Part shown: positions 17,547-26,400 of the stretch, one piece after another
How the letters are laid out: every line of letters starts with the position of its first letter
Numbering within the stretch: the stretch's first letter is position 1
From: Candidatus Nanopelagicaceae bacterium
GTDB taxonomy: Bacteria > Actinomycetota > Actinomycetes > Nanopelagicales > Nanopelagicaceae
Direction of reading: 5' to 3'
DNA length: 64,000 bases
Assembly: GCA_030730425.1 (NCBI GenBank)
Contig: JANQVH010000046.1
Span: forward strand, 62,001 to 126,000
Notes under the pieces: generated by a model
The model's database searches: none
What the model was told of the DNA's origin: nothing
The model's input: only the letters and a program-made list of their open reading frames with translations
Program-made: the position numbers and the translations under genes

Positions 17547-17990
17547 CTATTCAACAACGTTAACGGTGATGTTTGCTGCCACTCCAGTCATAAGTGAAAC
17601 CCTAGCTGAATGCTTACCAAGGTTCTTCACATGCTTAACCAGTTTGATCTTATGGCGATCAACATCAATGCCAGTTGCGCTCTTAATTACTAACGCAATG
17701 TCTTTCTCTGTTACTGAACCAAAGAGGCGACCAGTTGCTCCGACCTTTGCTTTGATTTCAAGGTTTGCTTCTTCAAGCTTTGCCTTGATCTCATTGGCAT
17801 GATCTTTATCGCGAATCTCTCGATTTTGACGAGCTTTGCGAATTCCATCAATCTGGCTCTCCCCGCCTTTAGACCAAGCAATAGCTGATCCTCTAGGAAG
17901 AAGGAAGTTTCTGGCATAGCCATCTTTAACATTAACTACATCGCCTGGATTTCCAAGGCCTGCAACTTCACGAGTAAGGATTAGTTTCAT
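17547..17990 (-). CDS. rplI: 50S ribosomal protein L9
   Basis: A 147-residue ribosomal protein that binds 23S rRNA domain V. The N-terminal RNA-binding domain has GNPGDVVNVKDGYARNFLLPRG (in part: VNVKDGYARNFLLPRG), then a long connecting helix (about 45-75) and a C-terminal domain. It is the last gene of the rpsF-ssb-rpsR-rplI operon and is followed by a clear intrinsic terminator. Length is normal. Confidence 0.97.
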   Translation of the reverse strand: MKLILTREVAGLGNPGDVVNVKDGYARNFLLPRGSAIAWSKGGESQIDGIRKARQNREIRDKDHANEIKAKLEEANLEIKAKVGATGRLFGSVTEKDIALVIKSATGIDVDRHKIKLVKHVKNLGKHSARVSLMTGVAANITVNVVE

Positions 17991-18008
17991 TTTTTTTCTA
18001 TCCTCTCC

Positions 18009-18287
18009 TTATCGCGCTGTTGAGGTGTAGGGAAGTAGCGCTACTTCACGACTATTTTTAACAGCATCAGAGATCTGGCGTTGGTGCTGAGTACAAGCAC
18101 CTGTGATTCGTCTTGCGCGAATCTTGCCGCGATCGGTGATGTATTTGCGCAGGGTCGCTACATCTTTATAGTCGATATAGGTGACCTTATCTCTGCAGAA
18201 ACTGCAGGGCTTTTTCTTAAACTTCTTATTTAACGCTGGCGAAACCTTTGGTTTCTGCTTCAGCGTCCGGTTGGAACGTGCTCCCAT
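18009..18287 (-). CDS. rpsR: 30S ribosomal protein S18
   Basis: A 92-residue S18, slightly longer than the usual 75-85 because of a basic N-terminal tail (about residues 1-25). The core has PCSFCRDK (CxxC) and TGACTQHQR, so cysteines of the zinc-binding (C+) form are kept. It pairs with S6 in the ribosomal platform. It lies between ssb and rplI in the standard operon order. Confidence 0.96.
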   Translation of the reverse strand: MGARSNRTLKQKPKVSPALNKKFKKKPCSFCRDKVTYIDYKDVATLRKYITDRGKIRARRITGACTQHQRQISDAVKNSREVALLPYTSTAR

Positions 18288-18343
18288 TGTGGTGCTCCTT
18301 CTTTTAGGGCCCGCCTGATTAAGGGCGGAATGGTTGGTTTATA

Positions 18344-18838
18344 TTAAAACGGTGGCTGTTCATCAGCGGTGGTGGATGTCCATCCTCCGCCACTAACGCC
18401 TGCCGGTGATGACCAAGGATCATCGCTTGATTCAGTTGGTGCGCTAAAGCTGGTGTTATTACCGCCTTGGCGTGTGGTCTTTGTGACCTTAGCGGTTGCG
18501 TTTCGAAGTGATGGACCGACTTCATCGACCTCAACTTCATAAACGGTGCGCTTTTCGCCTTCTTTGGTTTCATATGAACGCTGCTTTAAACGACCAGAGA
18601 CAATTACGCGCATTCCGCGAGTAAGTGATTCGGCAACATTCTCTGCTGCTTGACGCCAGATCTGACAGTTAAGAAAGAGAGTATCTCCGTCTTTCCATTC
18701 ATTTGTCTGGCGGTCCATATAACGTGGTGTTGATGCCACGGTGAACTTTGCAACTGCAGCACCTGATGGTGTGAAGCGCAGTTCTGGATCGCTGGTTAAA
18801 TTACCAACGAGTGTGATTTGTGTATCTCCGGCTGCCAT
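18344..18838 (-). CDS. ssb: Single-stranded DNA-binding protein
   Basis: A 164-residue SSB with an N-terminal OB fold ([21 protein letters not shown], in part: [12 protein letters not shown]) and a disordered Gly/Thr/Ser-rich linker ending in the acidic tip DEQPPF, which recruits partner proteins in the family. It lies between rpsF and rpsR, as in most bacteria with this operon. Confidence 0.96.
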   Translation of the reverse strand: MAAGDTQITLVGNLTSDPELRFTPSGAAVAKFTVASTPRYMDRQTNEWKDGDTLFLNCQIWRQAAENVAESLTRGMRVIVSGRLKQRSYETKEGEKRTVYEVEVDEVGPSLRNATAKVTKTTRQGGNNTSFSAPTESSDDPWSSPAGVSGGGWTSTTADEQPPF

Positions 18839-18884
18839 TTCTTATCCTCTATCTACTTTAAGTGGTCTCTACTTATCTGCGGAT

Positions 18885-19169
18885 TTATTCTGGACGGACA
18901 ACTTTTGTACGAAGCACTGCTTCATTCAGATTGAGTTGACGGTCCAGCTCTTTTATTGCTGCTGGCTCACAATGCATATCAACAACGGCATAAATACCTT
19001 CGCTCTTTTTTGCGATTTCAAATGCCATTCTTCTCTTGCCCCAGATATCAAGTTTGTCTACGCGACCACCTGATTCTTTTATGATCTTAAGATATGTCTC
19101 AAGACTTGGTGCCACTGTGCGCTCTTCTAGATCGGGATCTAGGATCACCATTAATTCATAGCGACGCAT
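18885..19169 (-). CDS. rpsF: 30S ribosomal protein S6
   Basis: A 94-residue S6, starting [17 protein letters not shown], normal for the family; it forms a heterodimer with S18. The start has a strong, unusually long Shine-Dalgarno (AGGAGG, about 19183-19188 on the minus strand). The roughly 130-base upstream region holds a strong hairpin and a pairing partner for the Shine-Dalgarno, suggesting leader-mediated autoregulation. Confidence 0.96.
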   Translation of the reverse strand: MRRYELMVILDPDLEERTVAPSLETYLKIIKESGGRVDKLDIWGKRRMAFEIAKKSEGIYAVVDMHCEPAAIKELDRQLNLNEAVLRTKVVRPE

Positions 19170-19245
19170 GCGTTAAACCCACCTCCTTCGGACTCATTCG
19201 GTCACGGTCTCTCCGCGACAGGAGGGTTACCTACATTTCCTATCC
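19170..19245 (-). promoter_or_regulatory. Structured rpsF leader, candidate S6:S18 autoregulatory element
   Basis: On the minus strand the leader contains GTCGCGG-AGAGA-CCGTGAC (19201-19219), a seven-pair hairpin with a five-base loop, then CCGAATGAGTCCGAAGG and the Shine-Dalgarno AGGAGGTGGG. ACCCTCC just before the hairpin can pair with parts of the Shine-Dalgarno. S6:S18 leader motifs with conserved CCG are known upstream of rpsF in many bacteria; this match is judged by eye only. Confidence 0.4.
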
Positions 19246-19301
19246 CTCTTCTTATAGCCCTCTATTTAGAGAGCCCTTCAAAAAAGGAAAGGAGGGCGAG
19301 C

Positions 19302-20528
19302 CTAGCCGTAGATACTGTCAGGGAGAAAATCCAGCGGGTTTCTCTGTGCATTACGCAGGTTCTGGGATCTATCTGCCAGAGCAGCCTTAATTAGAGCCCT
19401 TGAGAAGTAGGCAAGGCCCGCAATTCGAATCAAGATGGCAAGGGCGTATAGATCCTGGCTAAGGCCAAATTTTGCCCCAGAGTAGGAAGCTAGATACTGC
19501 CAGATAGCAACGTGATAGAGCGCCTCACCTGCCTGCCAAACCCAGAATGCAAAACGTTGGCTATCTCTACTCAAAGCCAACACTGCAAGCGGGGTTAACC
19601 AGAGGATGTACTGGGGTGAGTAGACCTTACTAATAGTTACAAAGGCAGCAAGAGTTAAAAAGGCAACGGTACTTAAGTTCGCCAGATCACTTCTTGATGG
19701 GGCAGTTGCAAAGAAGAAGAGCGCAATAGCGCTAAGTGCAATTAGGAAGGCGATGATGGTTAAGTTATTTATATTACCGCCATAAAAACCAAGAAGATTA
19801 GCTGCATACCAAATTGAGCCAAGATCGCTATCTCGATCAAGATTTAATTTAAAGAAACGGAGCCAGCCGTCATAGCTATTAATAGCTACCGGCAGATTAA
19901 TAAGTAGCCAGGAAATAAATGTTATTGCTAAATACTTAATTAGCGCTAATCGCTTTGCCTGACTCCAAAGAAGTAGCGCAATAGCAAAGAGAATTATCCC
20001 TGGATAGAATTTAGTTGAGATAGCAACTCCTAGAAAGAGCGCTGAAAGATTAGGTCTGTTTTGAAAGAAGTAGATAGCAAGAAGAGCAAATAAAACAGCC
20101 CAGATATCCCAATTAATAAAGAGTGAACCAAAGACTGCTGGCGCTATTGGAAATAGCGGGGTGTATTTAGGAGCAAGGCGCCAGAGGATAAAGACTAATA
20201 CAAATAACAGGAGCACAATTAAGAAGGCATTTACATCAAAGTATGCGCGATATCCGCTTGGATCATCGATAAGTAAACCAGTTAAGTAAGTAACCACTCC
20301 GGTGAGCACTGGATATTCCAGTGAGTTATCAGCTGAGGCATAGGGCCACTTATCAGTATCTATCTGCCTTGCTCCATAGAGGGCTGATATATCTGAATAA
20401 CACATATGAATATAGACATCTGGGCTTGCCCAATTGGTGCCGCGGCAATGATTGAACTTAGCAAAGGAGAGTAGCGTTGCAATCAGTGTTACTAGCAGAG
20501 CTATTTGCAGGCTCTTGCTCTTTAACAC
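19302..20528 (-). CDS. GT87-type polytopic membrane glycosyltransferase-like protein
   Basis: A 408-residue protein with about ten or more hydrophobic helices. It occupies the place of the Rv0051-type DUF2029/GT87 protein between ponA1 and rpsF in mycobacteria. GT87 members are polyprenyl-phosphate-sugar-dependent mannosyltransferases of the cell envelope; the first extracellular loop here has acidic and aromatic residues (DVYIHMCYSDISALYG) as in GT-C enzymes, and a PQYILWLTPL segment near residue 310 typical of the family. It starts one base after the PBP1 stop codon. The acceptor and sugar are unknown. Confidence 0.72.
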   Translation of the reverse strand: MLKSKSLQIALLVTLIATLLSFAKFNHCRGTNWASPDVYIHMCYSDISALYGARQIDTDKWPYASADNSLEYPVLTGVVTYLTGLLIDDPSGYRAYFDVNAFLIVLLLFVLVFILWRLAPKYTPLFPIAPAVFGSLFINWDIWAVLFALLAIYFFQNRPNLSALFLGVAISTKFYPGIILFAIALLLWSQAKRLALIKYLAITFISWLLINLPVAINSYDGWLRFFKLNLDRDSDLGSIWYAANLLGFYGGNINNLTIIAFLIALSAIALFFFATAPSRSDLANLSTVAFLTLAAFVTISKVYSPQYILWLTPLAVLALSRDSQRFAFWVWQAGEALYHVAIWQYLASYSGAKFGLSQDLYALAILIRIAGLAYFSRALIKAALADRSQNLRNAQRNPLDFLPDSIYG

Positions 20529-20529
20529 T

Positions 20530-22569
20530 TTATGGCTTCTCCTCTAAGACCGGCGTAGTAATCAAATACTTCTTCAACGCCTTTTTGCAGAACTCCCTTA
20601 GGTCTTTCATAGTTCCTTCAAGATCTGCAGTAGAGCACCATGCGGCAGCATCTGATGGCGCGATTGTGGCAACTGGTTCTGGGATTGGAAATGGCTCAAC
20701 TCCGCCTATAAATGTGGGCGCTTGAAAATCTAACTTTGGCTGGCCCTTAAGAGCTGCCTTCATATATGCGTTCCAGATTCGAGCCGGAAAACTTCCACCA
20801 GTTACAGAATTTAGTCCGCCTATTCCATTTAGTGATTCCGTGGCATCATTTCTATAAAATGCAATCGATGTTGCAAGTTGTGGGGTATATCCAGTAAACC
20901 AAGCTGAAGCATTCGATTGAGAAGTTCCGGTCTTTCCAGCAGCGGGTCTACCAAATCCTCTTAAAGCCGATGATGCAGTTCCAGCTCTTACTACCTCCCC
21001 AAGTGCGTAATTAAGATCAGCCATAACGCTCTCATCAAAGACCTGTTCAGTCTCAATACGAGCTTGGTAAAGAATCCCTTTATTTGGGCCCAATACTTCT
21101 TTAACTAGAAATGGTTTTGATTTAATACCGTTTGCAGCAAAGGTGGCAAATGAATTAGCAACATCAATAACTCTTGGACTTGCTACTCCAAGCACTACAG
21201 AGGGAGATGGCACCATCACAACGCTTTCTGGAATACCGGCTCTTCTTGCAGCGTCAATTACTTTATCTACGCCAATTTTAATACCAAGTGGAACATAGAT
21301 TGTGTTAACAGAGACAGCGCTTGCATTGAGCAGTGTCACATCTCCAAATGATTTACCGCCATAATTTGAAACTTCATAAGGCCGACCTAAAAAGTCATCA
21401 AATATCTTCGGTCCATCTCCATTCCAAACGCTTGCAAGAGATATTCCTTGTTCAAGGGCTGCAACGAGGGCAAATGGTTTAAAGGTTGATCCTGCCTGGG
21501 TAATTCCCTGAGTAGCATCATTTAATTGTCGCTCTAGATAATCTTTACCGCCAAACATTGCCACAATCTCACCGGTTCCAGGCCTGATTGAAACTAGGCC
21601 AATACGGAGATCATCTGGGGCATTTTCTGGAGATTGTTTAAAGACTGCTCTCTCTGCTGCGCTCTGTGGCCCTTTCTCTAGAGTGGTTCGAACAATAAGC
21701 CCACCAACCATCAACTCTTCTTCAGTAAAGCCAAGAGCGTTTAGCTCTTTTTTTACTGCCTCAATTAAATGGCCTTTATTTCCTGCTAATTGTCCGGTGC
21801 TAAGGCGAGGGCGAATGTTTGGGACTTTCTTCAAATATCTATCAGCTACATCTCTCTCCAGCCAACCTTCACCAACCATATTGTTAAGCACATATTTATA
21901 TCTACCCTCTAAGCGCTCCTTATTTCCCTCTCTATATTCAGGGTCGTAGTAGCCAGGGGAGCGCAATATTGCTGCTAGAACTGCAGCCTGCGGAATAGTG
22001 AGTCGGTTTGCACTCTTACCAAAGTAAACCTTTGCTCCTGTCTCCACTCCATATGCGCCTCTTCCAAAATAAATAGTGTTTAAGTAATTTTCAAAGATTT
22101 GATCCTTTGATAATTGATTCTCAAGTTTTATAGCGACAATTAACTCGATGATTTTTCTCTGAATTGTTCGATCTGGGGTTAGAAATGCAGTCTTTGCATA
22201 TTGCTGGGTAATCGTTGATCCACCTTGCAGCCCTCTACCAAGTGCGGTATTTATCGCCCCTCTTAATATTGCTAGTGGATTAAAGGCACCTTGCGAGTAA
22301 AAGCCTTTATCTTCTGCTGCAAGTACTGCTCTCCTTAAATCTTGGGGAACTGTTGCTAGAGGAATAATGGTGCGATTTTGTGCACCAATTCTTCCTACCT
22401 CACCGCCATCAGCGAATTGAATTATTGTGGATTGAGAATTTACATATTCGTTTGGATCTGGAATATCTGTTGTGAAGTAAGCGATAGTAAAAGCGGTGGC
22501 TCCTATAAGAAATAAAAAGCCTGAGATTCTAATTCCCAGCTTTACCCAATGTTTTTTTAGCCATTCCAT
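20530..22569 (-). CDS. Bifunctional class A penicillin-binding protein (PBP1, PonA-like)
   Basis: Peptidoglycan glycan polymerisation and peptide cross-linking. Residues 12-33 form the membrane anchor; the GT51 domain (about 60-225) has catalytic E86 in AAEDKGF and GGSTITQQ; the transpeptidase domain (about 320-610) has S361-TFK364, S420-VN and KTGTS. All catalytic residues are present. It is 679 residues with no visible C-terminal PASTA domain. The order DUF5318-PBP1-GT87-rpsF matches the mycobacterial ponA1 locus. TAGGCT six bases before the ATG suggests a leaderless transcript. Confidence 0.94.
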   Translation of the reverse strand: MEWLKKHWVKLGIRISGFLFLIGATAFTIAYFTTDIPDPNEYVNSQSTIIQFADGGEVGRIGAQNRTIIPLATVPQDLRRAVLAAEDKGFYSQGAFNPLAILRGAINTALGRGLQGGSTITQQYAKTAFLTPDRTIQRKIIELIVAIKLENQLSKDQIFENYLNTIYFGRGAYGVETGAKVYFGKSANRLTIPQAAVLAAILRSPGYYDPEYREGNKERLEGRYKYVLNNMVGEGWLERDVADRYLKKVPNIRPRLSTGQLAGNKGHLIEAVKKELNALGFTEEELMVGGLIVRTTLEKGPQSAAERAVFKQSPENAPDDLRIGLVSIRPGTGEIVAMFGGKDYLERQLNDATQGITQAGSTFKPFALVAALEQGISLASVWNGDGPKIFDDFLGRPYEVSNYGGKSFGDVTLLNASAVSVNTIYVPLGIKIGVDKVIDAARRAGIPESVVMVPSPSVVLGVASPRVIDVANSFATFAANGIKSKPFLVKEVLGPNKGILYQARIETEQVFDESVMADLNYALGEVVRAGTASSALRGFGRPAAGKTGTSQSNASAWFTGYTPQLATSIAFYRNDATESLNGIGGLNSVTGGSFPARIWNAYMKAALKGQPKLDFQAPTFIGGVEPFPIPEPVATIAPSDAAAWCSTADLEGTMKDLREFCKKALKKYLITTPVLEEKP

Positions 22570-22575
22570 GTGCTT

Positions 22576-22581
22576 AGCCTA
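22576..22581 (-). promoter_or_regulatory. Putative -10 box for leaderless PBP1 mRNA
   Basis: TAGGCT on the minus strand followed by six bases and the ATG at 22569, in the 27-base gap behind the DUF5318 gene. Confidence 0.55.
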
Positions 22582-22596
22582 ACCAAGTGATACCTA

Positions 22597-22995
22597 CTAG
22601 AGAGTCTTGGCCTTTCGTGGTGGTTTGCGCTCTTGCCCATCTCCTAAGAGGAATGAGGAGGTTAAGTGATTCCATCCGCAGCCTAAGCAGACTTCGACAA
22701 CATAGACGCGAAACTCTCCAAATTCACTCTGCATCTCATCTAATTCTGAATCGTTCTTAATGCGCCCTGAGTATTGACCGAGTTGATCACCGAAGGTGTA
22801 CTGCAGCTCATGGACTTTATCTCTGCGACACATTGGACAATCTCTCTGAGTTAAAAGTCCATGATGTTTAGCAGCCATTCTTAAATACGGGTGGGCATCA
22901 CAGGCATCAGAGGTGGTATTAAGCCCGCGGTAGATGGCGGCAATAGTTGCCCGCTTCCTTAAGGTGAAATCAACATAGGCTCGCTTAGACCACAC
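22597..22995 (-). CDS. DUF5318 family protein with zinc-ribbon-like cysteines
   Basis: A 132-residue actinobacterial protein with no assigned biochemical role. Two CxxC pairs (CPMC at about 58 and CLGC at about 109) suggest a zinc ribbon. In Mycobacterium the homologue (Rv0049) precedes ponA1, as here, which supports the assignment. The GTG start has TATCCT six bases upstream. It is divergent from the MFS gene with a 40-base shared promoter region. Confidence 0.82.
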   Translation of the reverse strand: MWSKRAYVDFTLRKRATIAAIYRGLNTTSDACDAHPYLRMAAKHHGLLTQRDCPMCRRDKVHELQYTFGDQLGQYSGRIKNDSELDEMQSEFGEFRVYVVEVCLGCGWNHLTSSFLLGDGQERKPPRKAKTL

Positions 22996-23001
22996 CGGAG
23001 A

Positions 23002-23029
23002 AGGATAAAGCCAAAAACTTAACTACGCT
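23002..23029. promoter_or_regulatory. Divergent leaderless promoter pair, DUF5318 and MFS genes
   Basis: Within the 40 bases separating two divergent GTG starts, TATCCT (23002-23007 on the minus strand) stands six bases before the GTG at 22995, and TACGCT (23024-23029 on the plus strand) stands six bases before the GTG at 23036. Each -35 region must overlap the other promoter, so polymerase binding could be mutually exclusive. Confidence 0.55.
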
Positions 23030-23035
23030 TGAGAT

Positions 23036-24325
23036 GTGAATTTCTGGAAAGTCATACGAAAAACGGCTGTGGGAAGACTTCTTGCCCTTCGTTGGATGGG
23101 GCAATTCACAGATGGGGTATTTCAATCAGCCCTAGCCTCATTTGTTTTATTCTCACCAGAGCGCCAACCAGATGCAAAATCTGCCGCTGCTGCCTTCGCT
23201 GTTGTATTACTTCCTTACTCGCTAATTGGACCTTTTGTTGGAACTATTCTAGATCGAGTATCAAGACAGAGAGTTATCTTATTTGCTAATTTGTTTAGAG
23301 CTCTGACTTTAATCTTTATTGCAGGGCTTGTAAGAAATGGCGCAACTGGAATTGAGTTAACGATATTTGTACTTCTTGCCTTTGGGGTTAACCGATTAAT
23401 CCTTGCTGGCCTCTCTGCAGGGCTTCCATTATTAATTAATCTTGATGGAGTTGAGGGGAGAAATAATCTAGTTTCAGTTAATGCCACAGCTGTTACTGGC
23501 GGAACAGTCTTTGTAGTTATTGGCGGCGGAGTGGGGATTGGAATTCGCACTCTCTTAGAAGGAGAGGTGAGCGCCAATCAAGCAGATGCCAGCTTAATAA
23601 TTTTCGCTTCACTCTGTTTTCTCATCGCATCACTTCTCTCTCTTCGTCTAAAGAGGGAGCAGTTAGGCCCCATGGCCCATGAGGTGAGAAAGCAGAGTGT
23701 CGCTGCGGCTTATAGAGAGATGGCTGAGGGATATAGATTCCTTCGAAAGGTTCGTGATTGCTTCTCTGGAATTGCAGCAACTGCTGTTCAAAGAGGCGGA
23801 TTAACAGCTCTGACTTTAATGGCGCTTTTATTAAATCGAAATACTTTTAATGATCCAGCAGATTCTGATGCCGGCCTTGCTGGCTTTGCCTTTGCAATTA
23901 CCGTAGCAGGTGTTGGTATAACACTCGGAGCAATTATTGCTCCCTTTGGAGTTAAGAAATATGGAAGACATGCCTGGATTAGATACTCTCTATTTGCAAG
24001 CGGGATACTTCCAATCGCTCTAGCTTTTAACCAAGGTGAATTCTTTTTAGTTGCTACTGGTTTCTTTGCTGGCATGGCAGGGCAGGGCGTTAAAGTAACA
24101 AATGATGCTTTAGTGCAATCAAAGATTGATGATAATTATCGTGGCCGAGTATTTGCAGTTTATGATGTAATAGTAAATGGTGGGATTGTCTCTGGCGCGA
24201 TAATAGCTGCTCTTTTATTGCCACCATCTGGACAATCTTCAGTTTTGCCTTTAGTAATTGCAATTACATACTTTCTCTTTGCGCTATTACTTCTTAGAAA
24301 GTCACGCTTTAACTCTGACTTCTAG
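23036..24325 (+). CDS. Major facilitator superfamily transporter
   Basis: A 429-residue integral membrane protein with about twelve hydrophobic helices and an MFS-type loop (GPFVGTILDRVSRQRV, about 62-77) matching the conserved loop 2-3 pattern with D and R residues. It resembles drug/multidrug-type exporters of the MFS_3 (enterobactin exporter EntS-like) class. The substrate is not readable. It starts with GTG, preceded by TACGCT at six bases, and its last 17 bases overlap the convergent cca gene. Confidence 0.85.
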   Translation: MNFWKVIRKTAVGRLLALRWMGQFTDGVFQSALASFVLFSPERQPDAKSAAAAFAVVLLPYSLIGPFVGTILDRVSRQRVILFANLFRALTLIFIAGLVRNGATGIELTIFVLLAFGVNRLILAGLSAGLPLLINLDGVEGRNNLVSVNATAVTGGTVFVVIGGGVGIGIRTLLEGEVSANQADASLIIFASLCFLIASLLSLRLKREQLGPMAHEVRKQSVAAAYREMAEGYRFLRKVRDCFSGIAATAVQRGGLTALTLMALLLNRNTFNDPADSDAGLAGFAFAITVAGVGITLGAIIAPFGVKKYGRHAWIRYSLFASGILPIALAFNQGEFFLVATGFFAGMAGQGVKVTNDALVQSKIDDNYRGRVFAVYDVIVNGGIVSGAIIAALLLPPSGQSSVLPLVIAITYFLFALLLLRKSRFNSDF

Positions 24326-25748
24326 CGCTCCACCAATTCATCAACTCTTGCTCTGCTCTCTCTCTTCCAAGAGGGCCATGCTCTAACCTTAATTCCAAGA
24401 GATGTTCGTAGGCTTTACCAACATTTGGGCCGGCTGGGATATTAAGAAGTTTCATAATCTCATTTCCATCAAGATCAGGTCTGATTTTTAATAGCTCTTC
24501 CTGCTCCATTAAAACAGCGATGCGCTCTTCTAGATGATCATAATGGCGCGCTAAAGTCTCGGCTTTCTTCTTGTTTCTAGTTGTGCAGTCAGCTCTAGTT
24601 AGAACATGAAGGTGGGTTAGAAGATCGCCTGCATCTCTAACATATCTTCGCACCGCAGAATCACTCCAAGCTCCATCGCCATAGCCGTGAAAACGTAGAT
24701 GTAGAAAGGTTAATTCGCTAACCGCAGCAACTACATCTTGATCAAAACGAAGCTTTTTTAAGCGCTCTTTAGCCATTCTTGCACCCACTACTTCATGGTG
24801 ATGAAAGGTAACCCCGCCGCCATCAACTAAAGCTTTGGTTTTAGGTTTTCCAATGTCATGAAAGAGGGCAGCTAATCTGACAACAAGATTTGCTCCACCT
24901 AAGCGCTGCTCTAGAGCGATGGCTTGTTCAAAAACTGTCAGCGTATGCTCATAGACATCTTTATGGTGGTGATGTTCATCAACTTCTAGCCTTAGCTTTG
25001 AAATCTCTGGAAGAAACTTATCGCAAAGCCCGCTCTCAACCAGAATATTGATTCCAACGCGTGGGTTATCAGAGAGCACAGTCTTTATAAATTCATCTCT
25101 TATCCGCTCTGCAGAGACTATCTCTAAGCGATCTTTCATCTCGCCCATTGCCTTTAGCGCTGCTTCATCAATTGCAAAACCTAATTGCGAAGCAAAACGA
25201 GCAGCTCTTAGCATTCTTAGTGGATCATCAGAGAATGACATCTCAGGGGTTGCTGGAGTGCGAAGTATTTTCTTAAGTAAATCAGTTACTCCGTTATAGG
25301 GATCGATAAATTCAGGAGTATCCGTTGTTAGCTCTATCGCCATTGCATTGACAGTGAAATCTCGACGGCGCAGATCATCTTCTAAATTGTCGCCAAATTG
25401 AACTTCTGGTTTTCTAGTATCTGCTTCATAGCTATCGGCTCTATAGGTCGTTACTTCAAAAGTTATATCACTGCGCTTTGCTCCAATAGTTCCAAACTTG
25501 ATTCCAACATCCCAAGTCTCATCAGCAAACTTCTTTAATATCTTCTTGCTCTCTTCAGGTTTTGCATCAGTTGTGAAATCTAAATCATTTCCAAGGCGAT
25601 TAAGTAGAGCATCTCGAACTGTTCCACCTACAAGAGCTAGACGAAAACCGGCAGCCTTAAAAGACCCAGCTAATTCAAAGGCTTCTGGGGCGCGCTCTTT
25701 AAGCGTTGCGATTGCGATCTGGCTCGCTGCCGATAGTGGAGTTTCCAT
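24309..25748 (-). CDS. cca: CCA tRNA nucleotidyltransferase
   Basis: Adds or repairs the 3'-CCA of tRNAs; relevant because two tRNA genes here (Gly, Ala) encode no CCA. The head domain has LVGGTVRDALL and the metal ligands of DLDFTTDA; the neck and RNA-binding domain follow; the C-terminal HD domain has LFHDIGKPKT and HHHEVVGARM. The frame is open to 25868, but that would run through the divergent NUDIX start; the ATG at 25748 gives METPLSAAS and has TAACCT eight bases upstream, so 479 residues is preferred. In mycobacteria pcnA likewise neighbours the MutT4-type NUDIX gene. Confidence 0.94.
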   Translation of the reverse strand: METPLSAASQIAIATLKERAPEAFELAGSFKAAGFRLALVGGTVRDALLNRLGNDLDFTTDAKPEESKKILKKFADETWDVGIKFGTIGAKRSDITFEVTTYRADSYEADTRKPEVQFGDNLEDDLRRRDFTVNAMAIELTTDTPEFIDPYNGVTDLLKKILRTPATPEMSFSDDPLRMLRAARFASQLGFAIDEAALKAMGEMKDRLEIVSAERIRDEFIKTVLSDNPRVGINILVESGLCDKFLPEISKLRLEVDEHHHHKDVYEHTLTVFEQAIALEQRLGGANLVVRLAALFHDIGKPKTKALVDGGGVTFHHHEVVGARMAKERLKKLRFDQDVVAAVSELTFLHLRFHGYGDGAWSDSAVRRYVRDAGDLLTHLHVLTRADCTTRNKKKAETLARHYDHLEERIAVLMEQEELLKIRPDLDGNEIMKLLNIPAGPNVGKAYEHLLELRLEHGPLGRERAEQELMNWWSARSQS

Positions 25749-25756
25749 TATGTCTA

Positions 25757-25762
25757 AGGTTA
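25757..25762 (-). promoter_or_regulatory. Putative -10 box of cca
   Basis: TAACCT on the minus strand, eight bases before the ATG at 25748. The gap to the divergent NUDIX start is only 64 bases. Confidence 0.42.
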
Positions 25763-25800
25763 CCGATGCAGGCTTGCCTTCCGTTCTTGGCCATGACGAG

Positions 25801-25806
25801 TAGTCT
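25801..25806 (+). promoter_or_regulatory. Putative -10 box for leaderless NUDIX mRNA
   Basis: TAGTCT followed by six bases and the ATG at 25813. No Shine-Dalgarno is visible. Confidence 0.55.
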
Positions 25807-25812
25807 TGAGCC

Positions 25813-26400
25813 ATGACCCCGGCACCTAGTGCGGGCGGCGAAGAAATTAAGAAAAAACGAAAGCGCAAGCGCTCTCGCTCTAAATCTTCAAAACGCTCAC
25901 ACTCAAATAGCTCTGATAATAAAAGCCCTAATCAGGGTTTAAATAAGCGCCATAAACGCACCCCTTATGCAAAACGCGTTGATGAAGTCAGCGCTGGTGG
26001 GCTGGTAATCAATAAATCTAGAACTCAAGGCCTATTAATTGGTCGCTTAGATGCAAAAGATCCAAATCGAGAGAGGCTTCTCTGGTCGCTACCTAAGGGC
26101 CATATCGAAGAGGGTGAGAGCGCTGAGGCTGCAGCACTTCGTGAGGTTAAAGAAGAAACTGGAATTGAAAGTGAGATTGATAAATCACTTGGTGTAATTG
26201 ATTTCTGGTTTATGGCTGGGGGAAAGAGAATTCATAAAACAGTTCATCACTTCCTATTTAAGGAAGTAGGGGGAAAAATAGCTCCCCAAGTTAGTGAAGT
26301 AGATGATGTTCGATGGTTTCCAATAGATGAGATTGTCACAAAGTTGGCCTATCCCGATGAGAAGAAATTAATCTCTCGCTCTAAGGATCTACTCTCTTGA
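25813..26400 (+). CDS. NUDIX hydrolase with basic N-terminal tail
   Basis: The NUDIX box is complete: GHIEEGESAEAAALREVKEETGI (G-x5-E-x7-REVKEETG, about residues 96-118). The protein sits between cca and the DUF6049 gene, the position of mycobacterial mutT4, so a role in hydrolysing nucleotide substrates is likely but unproven. Residues about 10-60 are an unusual Lys/Arg/Ser-rich stretch (KKKRKRKRSRSKSSKRSHS) that lies outside the catalytic fold and may bind nucleic acid. The last four bases overlap the next gene (TTGA). Confidence 0.9.
   Translation: MTPAPSAGGEEIKKKRKRKRSRSKSSKRSHSNSSDNKSPNQGLNKRHKRTPYAKRVDEVSAGGLVINKSRTQGLLIGRLDAKDPNRERLLWSLPKGHIEEGESAEAAALREVKEETGIESEIDKSLGVIDFWFMAGGKRIHKTVHHFLFKEVGGKIAPQVSEVDDVRWFPIDEIVTKLAYPDEKKLISRSKDLLS

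Noticed and set aside
25749-25868. cca start at 25868
   Set aside because: The added 40 residues are antisense to the NUDIX 5' end and do not look like the family N-terminus.
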